The notes under the pieces: model-generated
Databases searched by the model: none
Seen by the model: only the letters and a program-made list of their open reading frames with translations
Told to the model about the DNA's origin: nothing
Position numbers and translations under genes: made by a program
Shown: positions 19,927-30,350 of the stretch, piece by piece
Numbering within the stretch: the stretch's first letter is position 1
Layout: each line of letters opens with the position of its first letter
DNA from: Methylobacterium oryzihabitans
GTDB taxonomy: Bacteria; Pseudomonadota; Alphaproteobacteria; Rhizobiales; Beijerinckiaceae
DNA length: 64,000 nucleotides
Reading direction: 5' to 3'
Assembly (NCBI RefSeq): GCF_004004555.2
Contig: NZ_SACP01000002.1
Coordinates: forward strand, 186,001 to 250,000

Positions 19927-20296
19927 GGGCCGGTGTCGAGCGACTGATTCGACGTCGGAATATCGGGTGCATCCCCCCTCTCCCCGAGTGAGCCGGGGGA
20001 TCGAAGATCCCGCGTGAGGGTGGAGACGGTACAGAATGGAGCACCAGCCGTTGAGCTGCGCAGCTCGACGCTGGATGCATTGTCCTGAACCCGAGCCACC
20101 CTCACCCCAACCCCTCTCCCACCCGGGAGAGGGGCGCGGCGCCCGATCGAAGACCAGCAGCGCCTGCAACGGGCGCCAATAAACCCCGCCAGGTGACACG
20201 CGCCACGGACAGTCACGCCGCCGACGAACCGCCCCGGCCCGCCGTCACCCGACTGTTACACGCCGTCACTACCAGCGCGGCGCATCGGAGCACGCG
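19927..20296. repeat. Intergenic repeat region with REP-like palindrome at 20111-20134
   Basis: This 370-bp gap contains no gene. CCCCTCTCCC (20111-20120) and GGGAGAGGGG (20125-20134) form a 10-bp hairpin with loop ACCC; the identical palindrome recurs at 54192-54215. A further CTC/GGG-rich inverted segment lies near 19977-20000 and a short palindrome TTGAGCTGCGCAGCTCGA is centred near 20060. The whole resembles a clustered REP element. The promoter for the downstream operon should lie between 20135 and 20296. Confidence 0.65.
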
Positions 20297-21132
20297 ATGC
20301 GCATCATTCAGATCAGCGACACCCACCTTTCGCGGGAGCACGACGACTTTTCCGCCAACCTCGCGGTGGTGCGCGCGGAGGTCGCCGCCACCGCGGCCGA
20401 CCTCGTGATCCACACCGGCGACCTGTCGATGAACGGTGCGGTCGGGCCCGACGATCTCGACGATGCGCTGGCGTGGATGCGAACCCTGCCGCAGCCGGCC
20501 CTGTGGCTGCCCGGCAACCACGACGTCGGCGACCTGCCCGACCTGCGCGCCGACCAGCGCCTCGACGACGCGCGCCTCGCCCGCTACCGCGACCGCGCCG
20601 GCGACGACCGGTGGATGCGCGACGCCGGCGGCTGGCGGCTGATCGGCCTCGACGCGATGCTGTGCGCCACCGGCCACCCCGACGAGCACCGGCAATACGA
20701 GTGGCTGGAAGCGGCGCTCGCCGTCACCGGCCCGGTCGCCCTGTTCCTGCACAAGCCGCTCTTCGTCGACGACCCGAACGAGCCGGCGCGGGGCTACTGG
20801 ACGATCCCGCCGGCGCCGCGCCGCCGGATCCTCGACCTGCTCGCCCGCGCCGACGTCCGGCTGATCGCCTCGGGCCACCTCCACGTCGCCCGGCACGCCC
20901 GCTTCGGCGAGACCGACCACGTGTGGTGCCCGTCGGCCGCCTTCGTGTGCGGGCCGAGCCAGATCGGCGTGCCGGGCGAGCGCCGCATCGGCTACGTCGT
21001 GCACGAACTCGCCCCCGACCGGGTCGAGAGCCGGTTCGTGTTCCCGGCCGGTGCCGAGCCGCTGCTGATCGAGCCGCGGCTCGACCGGATCTATCCCGGC
21101 CCCTCGGCCGCCGACGACCGGGATGCGGTGGC

Positions 21133-21136
<4 letters not shown>
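20297..21136 (+). CDS. Calcineurin-like phosphodiesterase (GpdQ/CpdA type)
   Basis: Binuclear metallophosphoesterase. The 279-residue protein shows all five metal-binding motifs: Asp8 and His10 in QISDTHL, Asp42 in HTGDLSMNG, Asn74-His75 in LPGNHDVGD, His152 in LFLHKPLF, and His194/His196 in ASGHLHVARH. Spacing and size fit GpdQ-like glycerophosphodiesterases and CpdA cyclic-nucleotide phosphodiesterases. It is coupled by an ATGA overlap to a Ugp-like ABC transporter, which favours hydrolysis of an imported glycerophosphodiester over cAMP. No signal peptide, so it is cytoplasmic. Substrate is inferred from context. Confidence 0.9.
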
Positions 21137-22300
<1,164 letters not shown>

Positions 22301-22308
<8 letters not shown>

Positions 22309-23235
22309 CGCCGCCCGCCTCTCCGCCCCTGCCGCGCCACCGGAGGCCGCCGCGGTCCCGGTCGACCGCAGCGAGGAGCGCGCCGCCCTGGTGCTGGCCG
22401 GGCCGGCGCTGCTGCTGATGCTGGCGCTCCTCGTGCTGCCGACCGTCGCGGTGCTGGTGCTGTCGCTCACCGACGCCGAACTCGGGGTGCCGGACTGGCA
22501 CGTCGTCGGCCTCGACGCCTATCGCGACCTGCTCGCCGACCGCGGCTTCCGGACCTCGATCGTCAACACCGCGCTCTACGTCGCCCTGGTGACGCCGGTC
22601 TCGGTCGGGCTCGGCCTCGGCCTCGCCCTGCTGATCGAGGCCGACCTGCCCCTGCGCTCGGTGTTTCGCTCGGCCTACTTCCTGCCGGTGGTCTCGCTCA
22701 CCGTCGCGATGGCGACGGTGTGGCAGTTCCTGCTCAACCCGGTCGGCGGTCCGGTGAACGCGCTGCTGACGGCCCTGGGCCTGGCCGGCCCGAACTGGCT
22801 CGGCTCCTCCGACACGGTGCTGGTCGCCCTGGCGCTGATCGGCATCTGGCAGCCTTCGGCTTCAACGTCGTGCTGTTCCTCGCCGGCCTGACCGCGATCA
22901 ACCGCGAGCTCTACGCCGCCGCCGAGATCGACGGCGGGCGCTCGGCGTTCGACCGGTTCCGTCTCGTCACCTGGCCGATGCTCGGGCCGACCACCCTGTT
23001 CGTCGTGACGATCACCATCATCAACGCCGTCAAGGTGTTCGAGCCGGTGGCGGCGCTGACCCAGGGCGGGCCGAACAAGGCGTCCGAGGTGCTGCTGTGG
23101 ACGATCTACCAGGAGGGCTTCGTCTTCCTGCGCATCGGCCCGGCCTCCGCCATGGCGGTCGCGTTCGTCGCCGTCCTCCTCGTCCTGCTCCTGATCCAGA
23201 CCCGGGTCATGGACCGCCGGGTGCATTACGGATGA
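22301..23235 (+). pseudogene. ABC transporter permease (UgpA/MalF-like), frameshifted
   Basis: First membrane subunit of the sugar/glycerophosphate-type importer. The N-terminal frame (22301 onward) encodes transmembrane segments such as AALVLAGPALLLMLALLVLP and runs to ALIGIWQ, then leaves the family. The remaining C-terminal part continues in the next frame as FGFNVVLFLAGLTAINRELY, including the EAA loop (AAEIDGGRSAFDRFRLVTWP), to MDRRVHYG at 23235. Restoring one base after CAG at about 22852 (CAG-GCC-TTC) joins the two into a normal 311-residue permease. Either a real one-base deletion or a sequence error. All neighbours in the operon are intact. Confidence 0.85.
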
Positions 23236-24065
23236 TGCCGCCCAGCCCCGCCTTTCGGCTCGCCCGGCTCGCGATCCTCGGCCTCGGCGCCGCGGTCGTG
23301 CTGTACCCCTACCTCTGGATGATCTCGGCCTCGCTCAAGCCCCAGACCGAGATCTTCTCCGCCAGCCTGTCGCTGTGGCCGACGCAGTGGTTCGCGGCGG
23401 AGAACTACGGCAAGGCGATGACCCGCATCCCGATGCTGCGGGTGCTCGCCAACGGCGCGGGCGTCTGCGCCGCGATCCTGGTGTTCCAGATCGTGTTCGC
23501 GCTGCCCTGCGCCTACGCGCTGGCCAAGCTGCGCTTCCGCGGCCGCGAGGTGCTGTTCGCCCTCGTCCTGCTCGGGCTGCTGGTGCCGATCCACGCGATC
23601 TCGATCCCGCTCTACGCCGCCGCCCGCGACCTCGCCCTCCTCGACACCTACGCGGTGCTGGTGGTGCCCTTCCTTCTCTCGACTTTCGCGATCTTCCTGT
23701 TTCGCCAGTTCATCCGGGCGCTGCCCGACGACCTGATCGCGGCGGCCCGGATGGACGGGCTGTCGGAGAGCGCGATCGTCTGGCGGGTGGTGCTGCCCAA
23801 CGCCTGGCCCGCCGCCACCGCCTTCGCGGTGTTCTCGGTCGTGGCGCACTGGAACGACCTGTACTGGCCGCTCATCACCGTCTCGCAGACCCGGCTGGCG
23901 ACGCCGCCGCTCGGCCTGCTGTTCTTCCGGGCCGCCGAGGCCGGCGACGATTACGGGGCGCTGATGGCCGCGACCGTGATCGTCACGCTCCCCCTCGTCG
24001 CCCTGTTCCTGATGGCCCAGCGCCGGTTCATCGACGGCATGACGATGACCGGCGTGAAGGGCTGA
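23232..24065 (+). CDS. ABC transporter permease (UgpE/MalG-like)
   Basis: Second inner-membrane subunit of the importer. The 277-residue protein has six predicted transmembrane helices, beginning LAILGLGAAVVLYPYLWMIS, and the EAA motif DDLIAAARMDGLSESAIVWRV-type loop near residues 170-190 that docks on the ATPase. The C-terminus (RRFIDGMTMTGVKG) is diagnostic of MalG/UgpE-type permeases. The start is ATGATG at 23232, overlapping the previous permease stop (ATGA). Confidence 0.95.
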   Translation: MMPPSPAFRLARLAILGLGAAVVLYPYLWMISASLKPQTEIFSASLSLWPTQWFAAENYGKAMTRIPMLRVLANGAGVCAAILVFQIVFALPCAYALAKLRFRGREVLFALVLLGLLVPIHAISIPLYAAARDLALLDTYAVLVVPFLLSTFAIFLFRQFIRALPDDLIAAARMDGLSESAIVWRVVLPNAWPAATAFAVFSVVAHWNDLYWPLITVSQTRLATPPLGLLFFRAAEAGDDYGALMAATVIVTLPLVALFLMAQRRFIDGMTMTGVKG

Positions 24066-24104
24066 TGCCCGCCTCCCCCTCCCCCGCAACAGGATGGAAT
24101 CGTC

Positions 24105-25367
24105 ATGCGCCGCTGGTTGGCCGCCCTCGCGACAGGGCTGATGCTCGCCGCCGCCCCGGCCCGGGCCGAGCAGACCGAGATCGTCGTCCACTACCCGATG
24201 CCCGGCTTCTTCAAGTCGGTCATGGACACGATCTCGGCCGAGTACATGCGCCGCAAGCCGGAGGTGAGGATCACTTTCGCGGCGCCCTCGCCGACCTACG
24301 AGGAGGGGCTGCAACTGATGCTGCGGCAGGCGAACTCGCCGCAGATGCCCGACGTGTCATTCGTCGGCCTCAACCGCCTGCGGGTGCTGGCCGAGCGCAA
24401 GGTCGGCGAGGATCTCGCGCCCCTCGTCGCCAAGGATGCGGGCCTGACGCAGGAGGGCTTTTCCGACCACCTGCTGTCGCTCGCCCGCATCGGCGACCGT
24501 CAGGTCGGGCTCGCCTTCGCGACCTCCAACCCGATCTTCTACTACAACGCCGACCTCGTGCGGAAAGCCGGCGGCGACCCGGACGCCATGCCGACCGACT
24601 GGGACGGAATCATCGCGCTCGCGGCGAAGATCCAGGCGCTCGGCGACGGCACCGTCGGCATGGGCTACCGCTGGATGCTCGACGACTGGATGTTCTCGGC
24701 GCTGCTGTTCGGCGACGGCGGCCGGATGATGGCCCCGGACGAGAGCCGGGTCTCGTTCGACGGCCCCGAGGGTCTGGCGGCCCTGCGCCTGCTCGACCGG
24801 ATGGTGAAGGAGGGCCGGATGCCGGCACTCACCGGCGACGCGATGGTGCAGACCTTCCAGGCCGGCCGGATGGGCCTGTTCTTCTGGACCACCGGCGCCC
24901 TGCGCTCGATCCTCAACGGCGTCGGCGACAAGTTCGAGCTGCGCACCGCGACGCTGCCGCTGCTGAATCCGGACAAGGGCCGGCTGCCGACCGGCGGCAA
25001 CGCCGCGGTGATGTTCACCAGGGACCCGGCCAAGCAGGCGGCGGTCTACGACTTCATCAAGTTCGCCGCCGGCCCGTTCGGCCAGACCGTCGTGGTGCCG
25101 GGCACCGGCTACGTGCCGACCAACGACCTGGCGCCGAAGGACGAGCGCTACCTCAAGGGCTTCTACGAGAAGAACCCGACCTACCGCGCCGGCCTGTCGC
25201 AGATGGACCGCATGGTGCCGTGGTACGCCTTCCCGGGCACCAACGGCGTCAAGATCACCCAGACCATCGTCGACACCCTGTCGCGGGTCGCCGAGCAGAA
25301 GGCGACGCCCGAGCAGGCGCTCAAGGACATGAGCGCCGAGGTGACGAAGCTGCTGCCGCGGCGGTGA
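24105..25367 (+). CDS. ABC transporter substrate-binding protein (UgpB-like, family 1)
   Basis: Periplasmic binding protein of the importer. The 420-residue product starts MRRWLAALATGLMLAAAPARA, a signal peptide cleaved before EQTEIVVHYPMPG. The body shows family 1 features: PDVSFVGLNRLRVLAE, AFATSNPIFYYNADLVRKAG, and MVQTFQAGRMGLFFWTTGAL. An AGGATGG motif lies 8 bp upstream of the ATG. It is the last gene of the five-gene operon and is followed by a strong terminator. Glycerophosphodiester or a related solute is the likely ligand, judged by the GpdQ-like partner. Confidence 0.94.
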   Translation: MRRWLAALATGLMLAAAPARAEQTEIVVHYPMPGFFKSVMDTISAEYMRRKPEVRITFAAPSPTYEEGLQLMLRQANSPQMPDVSFVGLNRLRVLAERKVGEDLAPLVAKDAGLTQEGFSDHLLSLARIGDRQVGLAFATSNPIFYYNADLVRKAGGDPDAMPTDWDGIIALAAKIQALGDGTVGMGYRWMLDDWMFSALLFGDGGRMMAPDESRVSFDGPEGLAALRLLDRMVKEGRMPALTGDAMVQTFQAGRMGLFFWTTGALRSILNGVGDKFELRTATLPLLNPDKGRLPTGGNAAVMFTRDPAKQAAVYDFIKFAAGPFGQTVVVPGTGYVPTNDLAPKDERYLKGFYEKNPTYRAGLSQMDRMVPWYAFPGTNGVKITQTIVDTLSRVAEQKATPEQALKDMSAEVTKLLPRR

Positions 25368-25372
25368 GCGGA

Positions 25373-25407
25373 GGCGGCGGCCCGGACGGACGGGCCGCCG
25401 CCTTATT
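25373..25407. terminator. Strong terminator after the Ugp-like operon
   Basis: GGCGGCGGCCCG (25373-25384) pairs perfectly with CGGGCCGCCGCC (25391-25402), a 12-bp stem with a 6-base loop, followed by TTATT. It separates the operon from the convergent toxin gene, whose stop begins at 25403. Confidence 0.85.
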
Positions 25408-25996
25408 CATCGGTATCCTCGCGTGGAGCAAGCTTGAGAGTCCCTTGACCATCGGCTGGTGATGCCTCGCGTCGTGCCTTCCGCTCGGCAGCGATCTTTG
25501 TTTGCCTTTCCCGCTGACGGATCATACGCGTAAGTTTCTTGTCTTCGGTCGGAAGCGCGTCCAACTCGCCGCCCTCTTGCCAGCTTGTCGGCACGCGCCA
25601 GAACGTAGAACTCTCCGCAATCGTCATCGTCTTAACGATTGCCGGCCACCAGTTAATGACCAGGGCGCATTTCTTGTAAAATTTCCATCCGGACCATTGC
25701 GACCCAAAGAAGCAGACGATCATTCTTTCTTCAAGAAGAGCCAATCTTTCATGGTGCTCTGCCATCATGTTCGTGTCGCCAGAAATGATTACTTGTCCCC
25801 CAGCGGCTGCGTAGCGCCGAATCCAGGGGACGTCTGAGCCCTTAAGGTAGTCAGCATCGTCGATTTTAGGCGCATAGTCCCGTGCGCGCTCGATCGTGTA
25901 TCCACCCGTTAACTTGAGAAATTGGCGCTCATTCGAAAACGACTGGAGAACTCGCACGAGTGCGCTTGGAATATGCTCGTCGAAAGCGACTCTCAC
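25403..25996 (-). CDS. PIN-like toxin (VapC45-type)
   Basis: Probable ribonuclease toxin. The 197-residue protein starts MRVAFDEHIPSALVRVLQSF, the acidic DEH(x) opening of PIN-like VapC45/DUF5615-type domains, with further acidic residues in DDADYLKGSDVPWIRRYAAAGGQVIISGDTNMM (catalytic-type Asp in SGDTNM). The C-terminal third is basic (KLTRMIRQRERQTKIAAERK). The GTG start overlaps the upstream antitoxin stop (GTGA), the usual antitoxin-first order. Codon use and GC content are visibly lower than in all flanking genes, consistent with horizontal acquisition. Toxicity is inferred from family and context. Confidence 0.75.
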   Translation of the reverse strand: MRVAFDEHIPSALVRVLQSFSNERQFLKLTGGYTIERARDYAPKIDDADYLKGSDVPWIRRYAAAGGQVIISGDTNMMAEHHERLALLEERMIVCFFGSQWSGWKFYKKCALVINWWPAIVKTMTIAESSTFWRVPTSWQEGGELDALPTEDKKLTRMIRQRERQTKIAAERKARREASPADGQGTLKLAPREDTDE

Positions 25997-26676
25997 TCGA
26001 TCCCGTGCAGAGCTTCATGAAACCTGACGGCCTCGATAACGTGAGCTTCAGGTATTTCAAACATCTCTGCTACTATTTCTGCGTCTTGTTCCGCTTTGAA
26101 TGCCTTGGCAATCGTTTCAGCAGGCACCAAGCTCTCAAGGAGAATGGGCTTGCCAAAAGAATGCGCTGGATGGATGATGATGTTCGGAGCGATTTTCGGT
26201 CTGGGCTTCCAAGACACTGCATCTCCCCTGGGGTCGAATACGACATCTTTGAGAAGGAAATTTCTGACAATTTCCGGCATCTCGTATTGTTTTAGCTTGA
26301 GATCGTAGATGCTCACGGCTTCGTTGAGCCGCTCTATTTCCGCAACAACGCGCCGACCATCGGTTTTGAAGACAGTGTTCGTTGCAAAAGGGTGCGCATG
26401 TTCGAGAAGGTTTTTTGCCTCGTTCATAATGGAGCGTATCGCCTTGAGTCGCACGCCGGCATCAATGAATAATGATATAAAGCGAACCTCCATGAGGTTC
26501 GTAAAGCTGATCGCAGTCTTATTGCCGATTTTTCCGAGTTGATTCTCGATCATCGGATCCTGAGCGCCTTTGCGCCCCTCGATCCAGACGCGCATTTCGT
26601 TCTGCTCTGCCTCGACAAGGCGGGCAGCATCTGGGACCGTGTAGATGCCTGATGAAAGGAGGCCAGGGTGCAGCAT
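25993..26676 (-). CDS. DUF433-containing antitoxin (VapB45-type)
   Basis: Cognate antitoxin for the PIN-like protein. The 227-residue protein has an N-terminal MerR-like helix-turn-helix (GIYTVPDAARLVEAEQNEMRVWI), a middle helical region (FTNLMEVRFISLFIDAGVRL), and a C-terminal DUF433 segment (HSFGKPILLESLVPAETIAK, EIPEAHVIEAVRFHEAL) expected to bind the toxin. This domain layout matches VapB45-like antitoxins. The ATG at 26676 is preferred; a TTG at 26736 would add 20 residues of no family resemblance. Low GC like its partner. Autoregulation through the HTH is likely but no operator was identified. Confidence 0.75.
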   Translation of the reverse strand: MLHPGLLSSGIYTVPDAARLVEAEQNEMRVWIEGRKGAQDPMIENQLGKIGNKTAISFTNLMEVRFISLFIDAGVRLKAIRSIMNEAKNLLEHAHPFATNTVFKTDGRRVVAEIERLNEAVSIYDLKLKQYEMPEIVRNFLLKDVVFDPRGDAVSWKPRPKIAPNIIIHPAHSFGKPILLESLVPAETIAKAFKAEQDAEIVAEMFEIPEAHVIEAVRFHEALHGIE

Positions 26677-26904
26677 CAGCCGCCTCGAGCCTTCCTTGCG
26701 AACAATTCTCGGCTCATCGCATACGTTCCTAGCCAAAGACCACGTTCTGCCTGCATGACGTCCTGGATACCGAGTCTCATACCAGCTTGATAGCAGGAAC
26801 TAGTGCCGAAAGGATAGGTGGTGGGGAACGGCGCGAATGCTTCGACTCGGCCGTCCCTTCGCCGATTTGCGAGGCGTGGACATCACTTTCTCGAAGCTGC
26901 CCCC

Positions 26905-27609
26905 TCACACCGACCGCGTCAGCCCGCCATCGACCCGGATGTTCTGGCCGGTGATGTAGCCCGCGCCTTCCGAGGCGAGGAACGCGATCGTGGCGGCGAC
27001 CTCCTCGGCGCGGCCGTAGCGGCGCATCGGGACGCCCTGGCGGCGCTCCTCCGTCGCCGGCAGGCTGTCGATCCAGCCGGGCAGGACGTTGTTCATCCGC
27101 AGGTTGTCGGCGGCGTACTGGTCGCAGAAGATCTTGGTGAAAGCGGCAAGGCCGGCCCGAAACACCGCCGAGGTCGGGAACTGCGCGCTCGGCTCGAAGG
27201 CCCAGGCGGTCGAGACGTTGACGATCGCGCCGCCGCCCTGGCGCACCATCACCGGGGCGACGAGGCGGGCCGGCCGGATCACGTTCATCAGGTAGGTGTC
27301 GAGCCCGGCATGCCACTGCGCGTCGGTGATCTCGAGGATCGGCGCCCGCGGCCCGTGGCCGGCGCTGTTGACCAGCACGTCGATGCGGCCGAAGCGATCG
27401 AGCGTGCCCTCGACGAGCCGGGTCAGGTCCTCCACCGACTGGTTCGAGCCGGTGAGGCCGAACCCGCCGAGTTCCTGCGCCAGGGCCTCGCCCTTGCCGG
27501 ACGAGGACAGGATCGCGACCCGGAACCCGTCCTGCGCCAGCCGGCGCGCCGCGGCGGCGCCCATGCCGCTGCCGCCCGCGGTGACGATCGCGACCCTGTC
27601 CTCTGCCAT
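26905..27609 (-). CDS. SDR-family protein with altered catalytic motif
   Basis: Rossmann-fold protein of the short-chain dehydrogenase family. The 234-residue product has the cofactor loop VTAGGSGMGAAAARRLA, the NSAG motif (VLVNSAGHGPRAP) and the C-terminal GQNIRVDGGLTRSV. The usual YxxxK is not preserved: the segment FPTSAVFRAGLAAFTK has Ser and Arg at the aligned Tyr and Lys positions. It may therefore bind NAD(P) without classical dehydrogenase chemistry, or use other residues. It lies just downstream of an FAD-dependent oxidase and an amino-acid ABC importer on the same strand, which suggests a role in the same amine/amino-acid pathway. Confidence 0.88.
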   Translation of the reverse strand: MAEDRVAIVTAGGSGMGAAAARRLAQDGFRVAILSSSGKGEALAQELGGFGLTGSNQSVEDLTRLVEGTLDRFGRIDVLVNSAGHGPRAPILEITDAQWHAGLDTYLMNVIRPARLVAPVMVRQGGGAIVNVSTAWAFEPSAQFPTSAVFRAGLAAFTKIFCDQYAADNLRMNNVLPGWIDSLPATEERRQGVPMRRYGRAEEVAATIAFLASEGAGYITGQNIRVDGGLTRSV

Positions 27610-27661
27610 GGCGTCCCTCCGGGAAAGATCCGGACGCGACGGTAGTCCGGAACGCAGCGCC

Positions 27662-28948
27662 CTACAGCCCCCCGTCGCTGATCCGGTACCACGCGATCAC
27701 CGCCGAGGCGTAGAGGCGGTGCAGGCCGTGCAGCGGCAGCGGCGTGATCGGGCTGAACGGCAGCGGCAGGGCCCCGGCATCGCCGGTGCGGACATAGGCC
27801 GCGATCGCCCGGCCCATGCTCGATTGCAGGCCGACGCCGCGGCCCTGGCAGCCGATGTCGATGACGAGGCCCGGTGCCGGCTCGTGCAGGTGGGGCAGGT
27901 AGTCCCGGGTGACCGCGACGCGGCCGCACCAGCGGTGGTCGAACGCCACCTCGCCGAGCTGCGGGAACATCTTGCCGACGATCCGCTCCAGATGGGCCCA
28001 GTCGGACGCCCCCTTCGGCTCGCGGAACGGACCGCGCCCGCCGAGCAGCAGCCGGCCGGTATGGTCGAGGCGGAAATACAGCAGCAGCTTGCGGGTGTCG
28101 GAGGAGACCTGTCCCTCCGGCAGGATCGAGCGGCGCAGGTTGTCGGAGAGCGGCGTCGTCGCGACCTGGAACGAGTTCGCCGCGATGATCGTCTGGGCGA
28201 GGCCCGGCCACAGCCCGCCGCTGTAGCCGTTGGTGGCGATCACCACCTTCGCGGTGCGCAGGTGCGGACCGGCCTTCGTCGTCACCACCCAGTCGTCGCC
28301 GGCGCGCGCGATGCCCGCGACCGGCGAGTCGGTGTGGATCCGGGCGCCCGCCGCCAGCGCCGCCCGGGCGAGGCCGCGGGCGTAGGACAGCGGCTGGATC
28401 GCCGCGCCGCGCTCGTCGAGCCAGCCGCCGCGGTAGCGCGGCGAGCCTGTCAGGCGGTCGGTCTCGGCCTTGTCGAGCAGCCGCACCGGGGCGCCCCGGC
28501 GCGCCCATTGCGCGGCGCGCCGCTCGGCCAGGGCCAGCCCCTCGTCGGTGTGGGCGCCCTGGATCCAGCCGGTGCGGGTCCGCGGCACGTCCATCCGGTG
28601 GCGCTCGATGAGGTCGAACACCGTGTCGACGGTGCCGGCGCCGAAGGCGGCGAGGCGCTCGCCGCGCTCCGGCCCGAATCGCTCGACCAGTTCGTCGGGA
28701 TCGTACTTGAGCCCGGGGATGACCTGCCCGCCGTTGCGGCCCGAGCCGCCGAAGCCGATCTCGCGCGCCTCCAGCAGCACCGGCCTCACGCCGGCCTCGG
28801 CGAGGTGGAGCGCGGTCGACAGGCCGCAGAACCCGCCGCCGATCACCACGACGTCGGCGCGGCCGGATTCGGTGAGCGGCACGGTCTCGGGGGCCGGGGC
28901 GGCGGTGGTGGCCCAGAGCGAGGGCCCGAGGGGGAACGGCTCGGCCAT
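27662..28948 (-). CDS. FAD-dependent amine/amino-acid oxidoreductase (DAO family)
   Basis: Flavoenzyme of the D-amino-acid oxidase family, similar in layout to PuuB-like gamma-glutamylputrescine oxidases. The 428-residue product has the FAD-binding ADVVVIGGGFCGLSTALHLA at about residues 31-50, GREIGFGGSGRNGGQV-like loop (AREIGFGGSGRNGGQVIPGL), and the C-terminal RWCGRVAVTRDYLPHLHE with IGCQGRGVGLQSSMGRAIA. It is the gene after an amino-acid ABC importer and 52 bp before the SDR gene, forming a probable uptake-and-oxidation unit. The exact substrate cannot be read from sequence. Confidence 0.92.
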   Translation of the reverse strand: MAEPFPLGPSLWATTAAPAPETVPLTESGRADVVVIGGGFCGLSTALHLAEAGVRPVLLEAREIGFGGSGRNGGQVIPGLKYDPDELVERFGPERGERLAAFGAGTVDTVFDLIERHRMDVPRTRTGWIQGAHTDEGLALAERRAAQWARRGAPVRLLDKAETDRLTGSPRYRGGWLDERGAAIQPLSYARGLARAALAAGARIHTDSPVAGIARAGDDWVVTTKAGPHLRTAKVVIATNGYSGGLWPGLAQTIIAANSFQVATTPLSDNLRRSILPEGQVSSDTRKLLLYFRLDHTGRLLLGGRGPFREPKGASDWAHLERIVGKMFPQLGEVAFDHRWCGRVAVTRDYLPHLHEPAPGLVIDIGCQGRGVGLQSSMGRAIAAYVRTGDAGALPLPFSPITPLPLHGLHRLYASAVIAWYRISDGGL

Positions 28949-28960
28949 GGCGGGGACTCT

Positions 28961-29692
28961 CTACAGGGGATTCAGCACCCGGCGCAGGAAGTCGCGGGTG
29001 CGCGGATGCTCCGGCTCGGTGAGGACCCGGCGGGCCGGGCCCTGCTCGACGATCACGCCGCCGTCGAGGAACAGCACCCGGTCGGCGACCTCGCGGGCGA
29101 AGCCGATCTCGTGGGTGACCACCAGCATGGTCATGCCGTCCTCGGCGAGCGCCCGCATCACGCCGAGCACCTCGCCGACGAGTTCGGGATCGAGGGCCGA
29201 GGTCGGCTCGTCGAACAGGATCGCGTCCGGCCGCATCGCCAGCGCCCGGGCGATGGCGACCCGCTGCTGCTGGCCGCCGGAGAGCTGCGGCGGCCGCGCC
29301 TCCTCCCGGCCGGCGAGGCCGACCCGGGCGAGGAGGTCGCGCCCGCGCGCCTCGGCTTCCGCCCGCCTCTCGCCCTTCACGAAGATCGGGCCCTCGACGA
29401 CGTTCTCGAGCGCGGTGCGGTGGGGAAACAGGTTGAAGCGCTGAAACACCATCGAGACCTGGACCCGCACGGCGCGGATCGAGCGGTCGGCCCGGTCGAC
29501 CCGCCGGCCGTTCACCCGGATCGCGCCGCCGTCGTAGCTCTCCAGCCCGTTGACGCAGCGCAGCAGCGTCGACTTGCCCGAGCCCGACGGGCCGATGACG
29601 CAGACCACCTCGCCCCGGGCGACCGACGCGGTGATGCCCTTGAGCACCGGCACCGCGCCGTAGGACTTGCGCACGTCGTCGAGCTCGATCAC
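28961..29692 (-). CDS. Polar amino-acid ABC transporter ATP-binding protein
   Basis: ATPase of a GlnQ/HisP-type importer. The 243-residue protein has Walker [22 protein letters not shown]-loop [12 protein letters not shown], signature [16 protein letters not shown], Walker [16 protein letters not shown] and the [13 protein letters not shown]-loop, all typical of the polar amino-acid class. The GTG start ([12 protein letters not shown]) overlaps the permease stop (GTGA). It is followed 12 bp later by the FAD oxidase gene, indicating one transcript. Confidence 0.95.
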   Translation of the reverse strand: MIELDDVRKSYGAVPVLKGITASVARGEVVCVIGPSGSGKSTLLRCVNGLESYDGGAIRVNGRRVDRADRSIRAVRVQVSMVFQRFNLFPHRTALENVVEGPIFVKGERRAEAEARGRDLLARVGLAGREEARPPQLSGGQQQRVAIARALAMRPDAILFDEPTSALDPELVGEVLGVMRALAEDGMTMLVVTHEIGFAREVADRVLFLDGGVIVEQGPARRVLTEPEHPRTRDFLRRVLNPL

Positions 29693-30342
29693 GGCCGCCC
29701 CGTCCGCTTCTCGAAGTGCCGCACCGCCAGGATCAGCGGCAGGCTCAGGCCGAGGTACATCAGCGCCACGAGGGTGAAGACGCTGGTGTTCTTGAACGTC
29801 GCCGAGGCGATCAGCTTGCCCTGGAGCGCCAGTTCCGCGACCGTGATGGTCGAGGCCTGGGACGAGTCCTTCAGCATCATGATCATCACGTTGCCGTAGG
29901 GCGGCAGCGCGGCCCGGAACGCCTGCGGCAGCACGACCCGGCGCATGGTCAGCCACCAGCCCATGCCGATGGTCTGCGCCGCCTCGATCTGGCCCTTGTC
30001 GATCGCCTCGATCGCGGCGCGGAAGTTCTCGGCCTGATAGGCCGAGTAGGCGACCCCGAGCCCGATGATGCCGGCCTGGACCGCCGAGAACGAGACGCCG
30101 AAATCCGGCAGCACGAAGTAGATGTAGAACAATTGGACGATGATCGGGATGCCCCGGATCACGTTGATGAAGGTGGCGCTGATCCCCGACAGCAGCCGCA
30201 CGCCCGAGACGCGCATCATCGCCCAGACGAGGCCGAGCAGCGTCGAGACGACGAGGGAGCCGACCGTGATCAGGATCGTGAGCTGCACGCCCTGGAGCAG
30301 GATCGGCACGAACTCGCGCGCATCGGCGAGGAACGCTTGCAT
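29689..30342 (-). CDS. Amino-acid ABC transporter permease (HisM/GlnP type)
   Basis: Inner-membrane subunit of the polar amino-acid importer. The 217-residue protein has about five membrane helices ([20 protein letters not shown] first) and the EAA loop [20 protein letters not shown] typical of HisM/GlnP permeases. [18 protein letters not shown] is the family's conserved second-helix region. ATG at 30342 is preferred over an in-frame start at 30384 that overlaps the upstream gene. A single permease implies a homodimer. Confidence 0.95.
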   Translation of the reverse strand: MQAFLADAREFVPILLQGVQLTILITVGSLVVSTLLGLVWAMMRVSGVRLLSGISATFINVIRGIPIIVQLFYIYFVLPDFGVSFSAVQAGIIGLGVAYSAYQAENFRAAIEAIDKGQIEAAQTIGMGWWLTMRRVVLPQAFRAALPPYGNVMIMMLKDSSQASTITVAELALQGKLIASATFKNTSVFTLVALMYLGLSLPLILAVRHFEKRTGRP

Positions 30343-30350
30343 GGGGCCGC

